Below are positions 9,562 to 18,770 of a stretch of DNA of 64,000 bases, one piece after another. The stretch covers positions 496,001 through 560,000 of the forward strand of contig NZ_FOVJ01000002.1 of the NCBI RefSeq assembly GCF_900115125.1, given 5' to 3'. The notes under the pieces were generated by a model. The model ran no database searches. It worked only from the letters and a program-made list of their open reading frames with translations, and had not been told where the DNA came from. Within the stretch, counting starts at the first letter, position 1. Every line of letters starts with the position of its first letter. Source of the DNA: Nitrosospira briensis (GTDB taxonomy: Bacteria; Pseudomonadota; Gammaproteobacteria; Burkholderiales; Nitrosomonadaceae). The translations under genes were made by a program, and so were the position numbers.

Positions 9562-10059
9562 TCACCATTGATCGTAAGCAATACCATTCAAACCAATCTG
9601 CTGTGAACGGGAGTAAACATCGAAAACATCATTCCCCTCCTGGGGATTGTCCGGAGGGCTCTCGTAAGCACGCGTACCCCATGTATCCGCGTCTGACAAT
9701 GAGGGATCCTCGGACATCGGATCGCGCGGCAACCGTCGCAAATAATATATCTTGCGCTTTTCGGGATCCTTGATGTCCGGAACACCGTTAACGAGATCTT
9801 CCAGTTTGCGCGGGTAATCGGATGCTCCCGCTTCTCTTATGGCTCGGCCATCACTGACTGTGCGTTTGTATGTATCCAGCGCTTCACGAATCTGCCGTAA
9901 GGCTATCCGCAGCTCCTGCTCCTTTTCGCGCTTTACCATCAGTTCATACAGCGGCACGGCGGAGGAAGCGAGCACCGCCATGATCGCCACAACAATGGTC
10001 AGTTCGACCAGGCTAAAGCCCCCGTTACCTAACCGGTTTGTAAGCAGAGCTCTTTTCAT
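9562..10059 (-). CDS. GspG/H-like pseudopilin
   Basis: A 165-residue pseudopilin with a leader ending in NGG/FSLVELTIVVAIMAVLASSAVP (Glu at +5). A GspG-like region follows with RQIREALDTYKRTVSDGRAI and RRLPRDPMSEDPSLSDADTW. ATG at 10059 is preferred. A TTG four codons upstream (10071) would overlap the secretin stop by 4 bases and is possible by translational coupling. It sits directly after the secretin gene. Confidence 0.85.
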   Translation of the reverse strand: MKRALLTNRLGNGGFSLVELTIVVAIMAVLASSAVPLYELMVKREKEQELRIALRQIREALDTYKRTVSDGRAIREAGASDYPRKLEDLVNGVPDIKDPEKRKIYYLRRLPRDPMSEDPSLSDADTWGTRAYESPPDNPQEGNDVFDVYSRSQQIGLNGIAYDQW

Positions 10060-10067
10060 TATTCGTA

Positions 10068-12338
10068 TCAATGAATCTCGATATTCGCGGCAGGTGGCAA
10101 TACCACGGGCGCGGAAAGACCGCCGGACTGACCCTGAAACGCGAGATTGCCGAGGGTGATCTGCGTTGTGACCGGCTTTTGTGCAATGATCCTGAACCGC
10201 AAATCAACAGGTTCTCCTCCCCTGCTCAACTTCACCATACGTACTCCGGATTTCTCACCCTCATCAATAGCTTCCAGCGCGCCGGGATCATAATTCAGCT
10301 CCACCTCGGCAGGAGGCAAGGCTTCCGCCCCTGCAATGCTCACGCTTACCGCAAATTCCTGGCCCGCCGATATTTGCGATATTTGTTCTGGCGCCGTCAG
10401 CGTGACAACCGGGAAACCGTCATCAGCGGCAGGGGCGGTTTGCGCTGCACGCGGCTCATCCTTTGGATCAGGAACAACAGGCGGGGAAGCGCTACCGGGA
10501 GTCACCCCAGTTGACGAAGAAGAGGGTGACATGGCAAGTGATCGTGGCGCTACTTTACCGATTGTCATCGGGGAAGTTCCGATTGTGTTCTCTGTGCCGA
10601 AGTGAAGTTCGCTAACCGCCTTCGCTGGCCGCGCGATATTGCGCACAATGCGCGGCGTGATCAACAGCGCGATTTCGGTCTTGTTGCGAGTGGTGTTCTG
10701 ATTCATGAACAGTTTGCCGATCCATGGCAAATCCCCCAAACCGGGAATCTTGGAGAGTGTGGTGCGTTCATCATCACTGATCAGGCCTGCGAGAACCTGT
10801 GTTTCACCATCCCGCAATGCAAGCGTGGTCGCCGCCGTGCGGGTGCCTACCTGGTAGGCCAGCCCGCCACCGGTTATCTCCACTTCCCGCACAATGTTGC
10901 TGACTTCAAGGCTGACCTTCATCGATACTTCATCCTGCAGTGAAATGGTGGACTCCACATCCAGCTTGAGCCCGACATCGAGATAACTCACAGACGATGC
11001 AATACCCACATTGACGGCGGCGGTAGTGGTGACCACCGGCACTTTGTCACCAATGAGAATTTTTGCCTTTTCCCGATTTTTTACACGGATGCGCGGGTTG
11101 GCGAGTACGTTGATAATTCCATCCTGCCGCTTGAGGTTGATCAGCAATGCCGGATTGGCGATGAATCCGGTCAGCTGGTTCAGGTTGAAGCCTTCCCTGT
11201 CGATCCCGGCGCTGCTGATCTGGAAGGGCGCGAATGGGGCGCCGGCGGCAGCACTGGCTGCACTGAGCATATTCACGTTGATCCGGTCAGGGTACTGCAA
11301 GCCGAGATTGAGCAGGCGGTTGCGTCCGATTTCCAGTACCTCGACTTCCAGCACGACTTCAGGGTCGGCCAGATCGTTTATGGCGATAAGCCGTTCAACC
11401 AGGCGAATCGCATCCGGTGTGTCTTTCATGACGAAAAGATTCAGTTTTTCGTCGACATGTATATCCTTGGTTTTGACCAGCCCCTTGACCATCGCGACGA
11501 TCTGCTTCACGTCCGCGTTTGCAACATAAAAACTGCGCACCATCAATTCCTGGTATTCCTTCTGCTTCGCCGGCGTATTCGGATAGATCAGTACCGAATT
11601 TTCGTTAAGCACTTTGTGCGCGAGCTGGTTCGTCACGAGCAAGAGCTTGAGGACGTCCTCGATGTTGGTGTCGCGGACAAAAATGGTTGTTTTGGTATCC
11701 TGCTTGACGTCCTTGTCGAAAACGATATTGATTCCCGCCGTCCGCGCCATGATTTCGAATACCGATTTGAGACCCGTGTCGCGAAACTCGAAGGTGACCG
11801 GTTGCTTGAAAGCTGTTTTTAATACAGGACCCATTTGTCCTGCCTGCAGTTCCATCTCGGCGATACGCTGCATAAGCCGGCGCACTTCCGGTTGCGCCGG
11901 ATTCTCCTGCAGTACCGACCGGACTTGAGCTGATGCTGCAGCATAATCAGCGCGCTCCAGCAATTCTTCCGCATGCTTTATCAAAGCCGCGTGGCGCCGG
12001 CTCATGTCAAGCGCCGCCAAGCCTGCCTGGGCGCGTTCATTGCGCTGATCCATCCGTAGCACGTGGCGATACCCCTGCTCGGCGGCAGCCGGATCACCTG
12101 ACAATCTTGCCTGGTCGGCATCGAGCAACAAGCGTCCTGCTACTGCCTCGCGCTGGCGCGCAAGTACCGCCCTGATCTCGATATTATCCGGCTCCTTGCG
12201 GGCCGCCTCTTCCAGACTGGCAAGGCCGCTATCCACCTGTCCTTCCGCAATGAGCCGTTTACCCTCGACAAATGCCTTATTTGTCGCGCATCCGGCAAAT
12301 GTAGCCAGGATCAAGACAATTACAATGTATTTTCCCAT
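10068..12338 (-). CDS. Lipoprotein secretin (GspD/PilQ/MshL-like) with TPR-like and cohesin-like extensions
   Basis: A 756-residue secretin, the outer-membrane channel of type II secretion and type IV pilus machines. Visible order: lipoprotein signal with lipobox ending FAGC (Cys about residue 17); TPR-like helices (about 20-170); N0/STN-like domain (about 185-240); N1-like domain (about 265-325); secretin core (about 400-580) with VPVVTTTAAVN, TTLALRDGETQVLAGLI and the signature IPGLGDLPWIGKLF; a Pro/Ser linker (about 595-655); and a C-terminal cohesin-like beta-domain (about 660-750: AGQEFAVSVSIAG, VELNYDPGALE). It overlaps the preceding 183-residue gene by 19 bases. It is longer than a minimal secretin because of the two extra domains. 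Confidence 0.9.
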   Translation of the reverse strand: MGKYIVIVLILATFAGCATNKAFVEGKRLIAEGQVDSGLASLEEAARKEPDNIEIRAVLARQREAVAGRLLLDADQARLSGDPAAAEQGYRHVLRMDQRNERAQAGLAALDMSRRHAALIKHAEELLERADYAAASAQVRSVLQENPAQPEVRRLMQRIAEMELQAGQMGPVLKTAFKQPVTFEFRDTGLKSVFEIMARTAGINIVFDKDVKQDTKTTIFVRDTNIEDVLKLLLVTNQLAHKVLNENSVLIYPNTPAKQKEYQELMVRSFYVANADVKQIVAMVKGLVKTKDIHVDEKLNLFVMKDTPDAIRLVERLIAINDLADPEVVLEVEVLEIGRNRLLNLGLQYPDRINVNMLSAASAAAGAPFAPFQISSAGIDREGFNLNQLTGFIANPALLINLKRQDGIINVLANPRIRVKNREKAKILIGDKVPVVTTTAAVNVGIASSVSYLDVGLKLDVESTISLQDEVSMKVSLEVSNIVREVEITGGGLAYQVGTRTAATTLALRDGETQVLAGLISDDERTTLSKIPGLGDLPWIGKLFMNQNTTRNKTEIALLITPRIVRNIARPAKAVSELHFGTENTIGTSPMTIGKVAPRSLAMSPSSSSTGVTPGSASPPVVPDPKDEPRAAQTAPAADDGFPVVTLTAPEQISQISAGQEFAVSVSIAGAEALPPAEVELNYDPGALEAIDEGEKSGVRMVKLSRGGEPVDLRFRIIAQKPVTTQITLGNLAFQGQSGGLSAPVVLPPAANIEIH

Positions 12339-12871
12339 TCCGACGGAGTATTCCCTGCGGTTCCACCCGCGGTGGAAAGCATTTGCTTTGCGTTGAGCGG
12401 AAGATAAGTGAATGTGATATTTTCGTCGCTCACCTCATCCATCCGATATTGGCCGTTGATGTTCTCTCCGGGCTTGACGATATAATTGCGTTCAGCCAGG
12501 GCGAGAAACACCTGCGTATCTCCTCCTTCCATAACCTTGCCCAGATATCTGAATTGGAGTGGAGGCGGGGATGGAGGCTGCGGTTTCATCGAAGGGGGGG
12601 GCGGAGGCAGAGGCGGCGCCCACGATTGGCGGCTGAAGATATCGCCTGCCTGTGAACTGAATTTTCTGCGTTCCAGCCGCTCAAGATGCAATTGTTCAAC
12701 TTCATTTTCCTCAGTATCAATGTGCAGGCGCTTTCGAGGACTCCTTTCTGCAGGCACAGCTTGTTGCCAATCAGTCCCGCTATCGTTTCCGCTTACCCAC
12801 TGGGCAGCGAGAAGCGTCGCCAGCAATGCTCCGCCCAACCACAACGTACGCCCTTGCCTCAACCGTTTCAC
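12320..12871 (-). CDS. GspC/PilP-like assembly protein
   Basis: A 183-residue protein with one N-terminal membrane helix (LWLGGALLATLLAAQWV), a charged stretch, a polyproline linker (PPLPPPPPSMKPQPPSPPP near residues 87-105) and a small C-terminal beta-domain (FRYLGKVMEGGDTQVFLAL, YIVKPGENINGQY). That layout is typical of GspC or PilP, which connect the inner-membrane complex to the secretin periplasmic domains. Position just before the secretin gene supports this. Sequence similarity is too weak to choose between the GspC and PilP names. Confidence 0.65.
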   Translation of the reverse strand: MKRLRQGRTLWLGGALLATLLAAQWVSGNDSGTDWQQAVPAERSPRKRLHIDTEENEVEQLHLERLERRKFSSQAGDIFSRQSWAPPLPPPPPSMKPQPPSPPPLQFRYLGKVMEGGDTQVFLALAERNYIVKPGENINGQYRMDEVSDENITFTYLPLNAKQMLSTAGGTAGNTPSEWENTL

Positions 12872-13446
12872 TTCTTGCCTTCCCTCAGGTAGAGGTTGAA
12901 TTTGAGATTTGCATCCAGCAATTCGGACTCCGCATCTTGACGCTTGAGCGCAACATCAGCCAGCGCCATTGCAGGTACGGTGCGCAGCGTATCGGCGATA
13001 AAGCCCCGCACCTGCGCATATTTGCCGCGGACCGGCAAAACCATTTCATAGCGAACCAACTTCACATCCCTTTCATGTACCATGCGATATTCGGTCCCAG
13101 TGATCTCCACGCCGCGTTGCGCTGCAACCTGTACCAGTTCCTTGATCCAGAACGGGGAGGAGTCGATTTTCGGGAAAAAAGCGTAGAAAGCCTGCAATGC
13201 CTGATCGCCTTGTATTTTTGGAGTCCTGCCGTTGTTTTCCTGCGCTGGCTCCGCTTTCAGGCGCTGCTGAATTGCTTCCGCTCTCATCATCAGCGCTTTG
13301 GACTCGGCCTGCTGCGGCAACACTGCCACAACAAAAAATACCGCCGAGAACACAAACAGCCCAAGTCCGGTTTTTCCCGCAGCGCCAAGCCGCTCCGTTT
13401 GCCAACGCATCCGCAGCAATACATTTCGAGGGAAACTCAAGCCCAT
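12868..13446 (-). CDS. GspM/PilO-like inner-membrane assembly protein
   Basis: A 192-residue bitopic protein: a short cytoplasmic N-terminus, one membrane helix (GLGLFVFSAVFFVVAVLP, about residues 27-45), a coiled-coil-like stretch (SKALMMRAEAIQQRLKAE), then a ferredoxin-like periplasmic domain (LVQVAAQRGVEITGTEYRM, RYEMVLPVRGKYAQVRGFI). This is the GspM/PilO layout. It overlaps the previous gene by 10 bases and the next by 4, so translation is probably coupled. It would pair with the PilN-like protein encoded just upstream. Confidence 0.7.
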   Translation of the reverse strand: MGLSFPRNVLLRMRWQTERLGAAGKTGLGLFVFSAVFFVVAVLPQQAESKALMMRAEAIQQRLKAEPAQENNGRTPKIQGDQALQAFYAFFPKIDSSPFWIKELVQVAAQRGVEITGTEYRMVHERDVKLVRYEMVLPVRGKYAQVRGFIADTLRTVPAMALADVALKRQDAESELLDANLKFNLYLREGKK

Positions 13447-13964
13447 GACGCCGTCAGAGAAAACATCACGGGCCGCTGCGGGTCGTCCCTTTTGACTTCA
13501 TACTTGAGCAGGTAGGCATCCTGGAGGGCGGGTTCACGCTCTAAAGCACCAACAAAATCGAGCATCGCTGGAATGTTCCTTGCCACGCCGCCGATCCGCA
13601 TCGTGCGGGCAACGGCATCCGGCTGGAGCGACAGCAGGGCCACGTCGTGACCTGCGGCGTATTCGACCGAATCGAACAGCGCCTCCCAGGGCAAATCAAT
13701 TTCGCTCATCACTGCATTGGCTTTTTTTACCTCCTGCCTTATTTCACGGCCGCGGTGCCCCGTCAAAATCTGCGGTTTCATCTCGCGTTGCACCCGCCGG
13801 TCCATGCTGGCAATGCGCAAATCCCAATAGGCCACCTCGCCCATCGTTGCCGTGAACTGATACGACACGCCGGCGAAGAAAGTGACGCCCAGCAACATCA
13901 GGCCGTGTCCGGCACGTCTTGCCATTCCTCCATCGCTTGGGAATTTCAGCTTCAGTCGACGCAT
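13437..13964 (-). CDS. PilN/GspL-C-like inner-membrane assembly protein
   Basis: A 175-residue protein with one membrane helix (GHGLMLLGVTFFAGVSYQF), then a helical segment and a ferredoxin-like part (WEALFDSVEYAAGHDVALLSLQPD, GVARNIPAMLDFVGALE), as in PilN. ATG at 13964 is chosen because it follows the upstream stop by 4 bases and gives a normal PilN start (MRRLKLKFP). An upstream in-frame extension to 14243 would read through the neighbouring gene and is not coding. It acts with the PilO-like and PilM-like neighbours. Confidence 0.7.
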   Translation of the reverse strand: MRRLKLKFPSDGGMARRAGHGLMLLGVTFFAGVSYQFTATMGEVAYWDLRIASMDRRVQREMKPQILTGHRGREIRQEVKKANAVMSEIDLPWEALFDSVEYAAGHDVALLSLQPDAVARTMRIGGVARNIPAMLDFVGALEREPALQDAYLLKYEVKRDDPQRPVMFSLTASWA

Positions 13965-13968
13965 GAAT

Positions 13969-14820
13969 TTACCCTGCCTCAGCCACGACAGCAGGCAGGT
14001 AATGTGGATAGTGCGGCGGAGCAGGCCCTTCGTTCTGCAAAGGGATAATTCGCCAGCCGCAATCAGCCGGAAGGTTAAGCTCCGGATACTCAGGGGCAAA
14101 AAGATAGACCCGTTCGACCACCTCCCGGCGCGCAGAAAAAAGCAGTGCTTCGCGCTCCAGAGCCGCAAGCAATCCGTCTTCCGCGTTATGCCACATCCTT
14201 TGGTTGCTGATTCGCCGCCAGGCACCATCCTCCAGCGATGCAAGACAAAGGCGGCCGGTTTCGATCAAGGCAAACCACGCCCGGCTATTATCGAAACGTT
14301 TGTACCAATGGTCGAATGCTCCCGCGAGGTAAGGTTCCATATTTTTCAACCGCATCTTGTGCCGCGCGACGAACTCTTGCAATTGTTCGACAAGGGTATG
14401 CTCTATCGCCGCGCAAACCGCCCCGGTGCCCGGATCCCAGGAACTGACGCTGAGTGACCAGGCGGCTGCCCGCTCTCCATATACCTCACGCATTTGAAAG
14501 GCAGCGTATGCATACAATTCAGCGGGTGTCTCAATCCTTGACTGCGGAGGTATCACCGCGTATCGCACAAAATGGTTGGAAATAACGATGGATATCTCCG
14601 CGCCCGCTCCATCTCCGGTCAATTGTTTCAACAGTGTCAGCGCCGGCTCCCAGGCAGGCACACCGGGTATCCGCTCACACACCACATGCCTGCCGACCTG
14701 CCTTGGCTTTATCGCTCGATATGAACGTACCAGGTCGACTCGCTCCGGAGCAAAAAAGACCTGTATCCTGTCACGCCACAATAGTGACACGGTTGGCCTC
14801 CTGTAAACTCGTGTGTCCAT
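13969..14820 (-). CDS. PilM/GspL-like actin-fold cytoplasmic assembly protein
   Basis: A 283-residue soluble protein between the ATPase and the PilN-like gene, the position held by PilM or the cytoplasmic part of GspL. The sequence alternates beta and alpha as in that fold (ISIVISNHFVRYAVIPPQ, AWFALIETGRLCLASLEDG). No classic PilM phosphate loops are obvious, so the assignment is mainly by position and fold impression. ATG at 14820 overlaps gspE by 50 bases; a GTG at 14790 would reduce the overlap to 20. Confidence 0.6.
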   Translation of the reverse strand: MDTRVYRRPTVSLLWRDRIQVFFAPERVDLVRSYRAIKPRQVGRHVVCERIPGVPAWEPALTLLKQLTGDGAGAEISIVISNHFVRYAVIPPQSRIETPAELYAYAAFQMREVYGERAAAWSLSVSSWDPGTGAVCAAIEHTLVEQLQEFVARHKMRLKNMEPYLAGAFDHWYKRFDNSRAWFALIETGRLCLASLEDGAWRRISNQRMWHNAEDGLLAALEREALLFSARREVVERVYLFAPEYPELNLPADCGWRIIPLQNEGPAPPHYPHYLPAVVAEAG

Positions 14821-16456
14821 CCCGTACCATGTTCAGCGCCGCTTCCCGCAGGAAGCGGGTACCGCTCCTCTTTGCAGCATCTTTTATCCGTCGTATGGGT
14901 TCGCGCGCGACGATGAGCTCGCGGATTTCATCGTTCAATACCAGCATCTCTGCGATCGCATTGCGCCCGCGATAACCGCTTCCCCGACATTGGCCGCAGC
15001 CTTTGCCGGTACGGAAGCGGAACGTGGCCGCATGCCCGGAATCAATTCCCGACTCCGCAATACGTTGCTCGTCCGGACATTCCTCTACTGCACAATGTGC
15101 GCAAAGCAGACGAATCAGCCTTTGTGCGGCGATTCCGTTCAGGGCCGAAACGAAACTGTAGGGGTCCACTCCCATGTGAGAGAAACGGCCGATGACATCG
15201 AACACGTTATTGGCGTGCACCGTCGTGAAAACAAGATGCCCTGTCAATGCCGCCTGTATAGCGATCTGCGCCGTTTCCGGATCGCGGATTTCGCCCACCA
15301 TTATCTTGTCCGGGTCATGGCGCAGAATGGAGCGCAAGCCACGTACGAAAGTCAGCCCCTTTTTTTCGTTAACGGGTATCTGCAGCACGCCGGGTAGCTG
15401 GTATTCGATTGGATCTTCGATAGTAATGATTTTGTCCTGGCCTTTATTGACTTCTGAAATCGCGGCATAAAGCGTCGTTGTCTTGCCGCTGCCGGTTGGG
15501 CCGGTTACCAGCAGCATGCCGTACGGCTCGGCGCTCAGGCGGCGTAAATTCGAGATGGTGGGCGGATCGAACCCGAGATGATCAAGCGTCAGGCCTTCGA
15601 CGTGATCGGCAAGCGCCTGGCGGTCGAGGATCCGTAATACTGCGTCTTCGCCAAAAATGCTGGGCATGATGGAGACGCGAAAGTCGATCTCCCGCCCTTG
15701 AATTGAAACCTTGAAACGCCCGTCCTGTGGTACGCGCCGCTCGGCAATATCCAGATCGGACATCACCTTGATGCGCGAAATGACCTGCTCCGCCAGATCT
15801 CCGCCCTGCATTACGCCGATCACTGTCAGTACGCCATCGATCCGGTATTTGATTGATAATGCACCGGGTATCATTTCGAGGTGGATATCGCTTGCCTGAG
15901 ACTTGTGCGCGTCGTACAGGGTTGAATGCACCAGCCGTACAACCGGGCTCGTGCCTTCGTTGATTGTCTTGAGCGAAAGGTTTTCCTCGCCCGATTGCAC
16001 AGAACCATGCTCCGCCGCAGGCAGTACGCTGTCCATCGCGCGCATTGTCTGCTCCTGCTGCGCAAAAAAGGCAGACAGATCGGCCGGATGGACAAGATGC
16101 CATATCATTGTGACATCGATGCATTCCTCAGCCCACGCCGCCAGATTGGGAGAAAAAGGGTTCCCTACCGCAAAAATATAGCGCCCCTCCTGATGGAGTA
16201 AGACGCACTCCTTGCTAATGGCTTCGCTGAAAGACAATATCTCGAACGCAGGATCTGCTGAGCGCAGATCTTCCATGGTCAACACGGGCATCCGAAGCAG
16301 CCGTCCCAGTTGCGCAACAAGGTGATCCGGCTCGTGTTCGCACGTTTCTTCCAGAATGCTGATCACCGAAACGCCTCGTTTTGATGCCTCCTCGCGCGCC
16401 TCGGCGAGCTGATGCGCATCAATCGCTGGTATGAGGGGCGAGGGCTGGGACATCAA
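14771..16456 (-). CDS. gspE: Type II secretion/type IV pilus ATPase (GspE/PulE family)
   Basis: A 561-residue hexameric assembly ATPase. It has an N1/MshEN-like region in the first 130 residues, then the NTPase core with ASDIHLEMIPGALSIKYRIDG, Walker A GPTGSGKTTTLY (about 319-330), the Asp box IITIEDPIEYQL, Walker B IMVGEIRDPETA (about 385-396) and the His box GHLVFTTVHAN. The C-terminal zinc-binding cysteines C-x2-C (LCAHC) and C-x2-C (KGCGQC) mark it as GspE/PilB type rather than a PilT retraction ATPase. It powers pseudopilus growth for the surrounding operon. Confidence 0.93.
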   Translation of the reverse strand: MMSQPSPLIPAIDAHQLAEAREEASKRGVSVISILEETCEHEPDHLVAQLGRLLRMPVLTMEDLRSADPAFEILSFSEAISKECVLLHQEGRYIFAVGNPFSPNLAAWAEECIDVTMIWHLVHPADLSAFFAQQEQTMRAMDSVLPAAEHGSVQSGEENLSLKTINEGTSPVVRLVHSTLYDAHKSQASDIHLEMIPGALSIKYRIDGVLTVIGVMQGGDLAEQVISRIKVMSDLDIAERRVPQDGRFKVSIQGREIDFRVSIMPSIFGEDAVLRILDRQALADHVEGLTLDHLGFDPPTISNLRRLSAEPYGMLLVTGPTGSGKTTTLYAAISEVNKGQDKIITIEDPIEYQLPGVLQIPVNEKKGLTFVRGLRSILRHDPDKIMVGEIRDPETAQIAIQAALTGHLVFTTVHANNVFDVIGRFSHMGVDPYSFVSALNGIAAQRLIRLLCAHCAVEECPDEQRIAESGIDSGHAATFRFRTGKGCGQCRGSGYRGRNAIAEMLVLNDEIRELIVAREPIRRIKDAAKRSGTRFLREAALNMVRDGHTSLQEANRVTIVA

Positions 16457-16879
16457 CCCGACTCCGCCGATTTTTCCTGACGCAACGGTGATGTGAATTC
16501 CATTTGCCCCAAATCACTTTGCTTGCTCACTGCTTACCCCGACAGATACGTTCTTAATCGAATTTCTTCACATCTATTATCGAACGGTTCAGGAATAGAC
16601 CACCGAAAGAAGAACGTGAAGTTCAGCCCGCAATTCCGCCTTTACCGATGCAGCACTCAGAGAATGCAGTATCGGAAGCAACGGGATAGAAATTCAGCAG
16701 CTACTTTCTGCCCGTTCGTATCCGCGTATCCGCCGATACCAACGGAGGATACATCGATCAACAGCTAACTGGTGTGGCTGAGGCGCTATAGCCGCAGAAC
16801 CTGCCAATGCACCCAGAAGAGAACGGTGGACGTCGTTATCCGGATGTGCAAGCCTGTTATGAAGAACAGCTTGATTAAC
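16457..16879. other. Gap inside the secretion-like gene cluster
   Basis: 423 bases between gspF (stop at 16880) and gspE (start at 16456), all on the minus strand. No ORF with coding character, hairpin terminator or clear promoter was seen. The gap splits the cluster into gspG-gspF and gspE-to-pseudopilin parts, so the second part may have its own promoter. Confidence 0.4.
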
Positions 16880-18064
16880 TCACCCTACACTTCCTGCCAA
16901 CTGGAAAATTGGCATATACATGAGGATAATGATTCCTCCGATCACGCCACCGATCACAGCCATCAACAATGGTTCGATCAGCTTGGTCATCCACTCGACC
17001 CAGCGTGCAATTTCTTCATCGTGAAAATTTCCGATGCGCTCCATCATGTCCCCCATGAGGCCGGTCCTCTCGCCAACCCGCAACATGCGATTCCCAACTG
17101 CGGTGGTCAGCCCTTCCGCCTCCATTGCACTGGAAATCGTTTTTCCTTCACGGATGCGGGCGGCGGCAGCCTGAACTCTTGGCCTGAAGTGCGGCTGAAG
17201 CAGCCCCGCAACCATTTCCAGCGCTTTGACGATAGGGGTGCCTCCGCGTAATAACATACCCAGAGTCCGGTAAAAACGCGCAAGCTGATACACCCGCATG
17301 CGCTCCCCGATGGCGGGGACGCGCCATAATTGCTGTGCCATCCGCACTTTGAAAGATGGCCGGGTTATCACGTATCCAATAATAGTCAGGGTTGCCATGG
17401 CGAGCCCTGCCATTTGCCAGCCCTGCTCATGCACAAAATGCCCCCAACGGATCAGCAGCACGGATAGCCAGGGCAAATCCGTTCCTACATCCTCATAAAT
17501 GGCACTGAACTTTGGTACCACGAAAATCAGCAGAAATGTCGCTACCAGCAGCCCGATTATCAGCAGAAGAACCGGGTAAATCGAGGCGCCGATCAGTTTC
17601 TTTCGAACCAGGTCCATCTGGTTCTGATAGGTGATGAAACGTGTCAACGCTTCAGGCAGGTCGCCGGTGCGTTCGCTCGCCCGTGCGGTAGCAATATAGA
17701 GAGGCGGGAAGGCTTGTGGATAGAGTTCCAGCGCCCGCGAAAAGGTGATTCCCTCGTAAAGCCGCGCAAGAAGCCCTTCGATGATCTTGCGCACCCTGGC
17801 ATCCTGCTCCTTATCGGCGAGTGTTTCGATGCTCTCCACGAGGCTGAGCCCGGCTAACAACAGGGAAAGCAACTCCTGACTGAAGTGTGCAAGCGGAAAC
17901 CGTAGTCTGGGCTTTGAAATCCAGCCAGTGAATCTTCGCCGGATATTCAAAACCATCCCGCCCCGCGCCGTAACCTGAAGGCGAACATCCTCCTCACTAT
18001 CGGCGTCGAGTTCCAGGAATACCGTGCCCTGTCCGGCAAGCACGGCTTTTACTTCATATCGCAT
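16880..18064 (-). CDS. gspF: GspF/PilC-type inner-membrane platform protein
   Basis: A 394-residue polytopic protein with two copies of the GspF domain, each a helical bundle followed by membrane helices. Visible hydrophobic segments are YPVLLLIIGLLVATFLLIFVV, a second near WQMAGLAMATLTIIGYVI, and the C-terminal LLMAVIGGVIGGIIILMYMPIF. Family text includes FSQELLSLLLAGLSLVESIE, RASERTGDLPEAL and RVGERTGLMGDMMERIG. It is the platform that GspE works against. It begins 6 bases after gspG stops. Confidence 0.93.
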   Translation of the reverse strand: MRYEVKAVLAGQGTVFLELDADSEEDVRLQVTARGGMVLNIRRRFTGWISKPRLRFPLAHFSQELLSLLLAGLSLVESIETLADKEQDARVRKIIEGLLARLYEGITFSRALELYPQAFPPLYIATARASERTGDLPEALTRFITYQNQMDLVRKKLIGASIYPVLLLIIGLLVATFLLIFVVPKFSAIYEDVGTDLPWLSVLLIRWGHFVHEQGWQMAGLAMATLTIIGYVITRPSFKVRMAQQLWRVPAIGERMRVYQLARFYRTLGMLLRGGTPIVKALEMVAGLLQPHFRPRVQAAAARIREGKTISSAMEAEGLTTAVGNRMLRVGERTGLMGDMMERIGNFHDEEIARWVEWMTKLIEPLLMAVIGGVIGGIIILMYMPIFQLAGSVG

Positions 18065-18070
18065 CGCAAG

Positions 18071-18505
18071 CTACCAGTTCGTGATATCGGCTGCTTCACC
18101 CGCACCACCTGACTGTCCATCCTTCCCGTAGGAAAATAAATCATATTCCCCATGCTCCCCGGGATATTTATAGACGTATGGCTTTCCCCAGGGATCGGGT
18201 GGCACTTGTTTTTTGAGGTAAGGCCCCTGCCATTTCAGTTCGTTGGGTGGACGTGTCATCAATGCATCCAACCCTTGTTCAGTATTTGGATAGTGCCCGG
18301 TATCCAATCGATATTGATCCAGCGCTTTTTCGAGAGAATCAATCTGGGCTTGAGCCATCTTCACCTCGGATTTTCCCACCTGGGAAAAATACTTGGGCGC
18401 CACATAACCCGCCAGCAAACCGATGATGACCATTACAACCAGCAACTCAAGCAGCGTAAATCCATATGACGCCCGTACGAACTGCTGGGTGCGCCAATGC
18501 TTCAT
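18071..18505 (-). CDS. gspG: Major pseudopilin GspG
   Basis: A 144-residue pseudopilin with cleavage context YG/FTLLELLVVMVIIGLLAGYVAP. The GspG core is fully recognisable: LEKALDQYRLDTGHYPNTEQGLDAL, YLKKQVPPDPWGKPYVYKYPG and YDLFSYGKDGQSGG, including the calcium-site region. It is the first gene of the minus-strand secretion-like cluster and forms the pseudopilus shaft. Confidence 0.95.
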   Translation of the reverse strand: MKHWRTQQFVRASYGFTLLELLVVMVIIGLLAGYVAPKYFSQVGKSEVKMAQAQIDSLEKALDQYRLDTGHYPNTEQGLDALMTRPPNELKWQGPYLKKQVPPDPWGKPYVYKYPGEHGEYDLFSYGKDGQSGGAGEAADITNW

Positions 18506-18770
18506 CTAGTACCCCTTATAGGTTTTCAGAACTACGCGGAGTGTAAGCGCCTTGCTCACAAAACGATTACAGAAAATGGCGAAGCGGCTGAAACGATGGA
18601 CTAAATGCCAACGGGGTGGCATTCGTAGTGCTTGCAAGCCCTGCTGCGACCTGGCGGTGGCGGCTTGATCGCAGAGGTTTCACATGGAAAAAACAGTAAA
18701 CGCAAAACCCCGTATAAAAAATGTGGGCATTATATAGCAAAACCAGCGGAAGATGGGCAGGGGAACTGAT

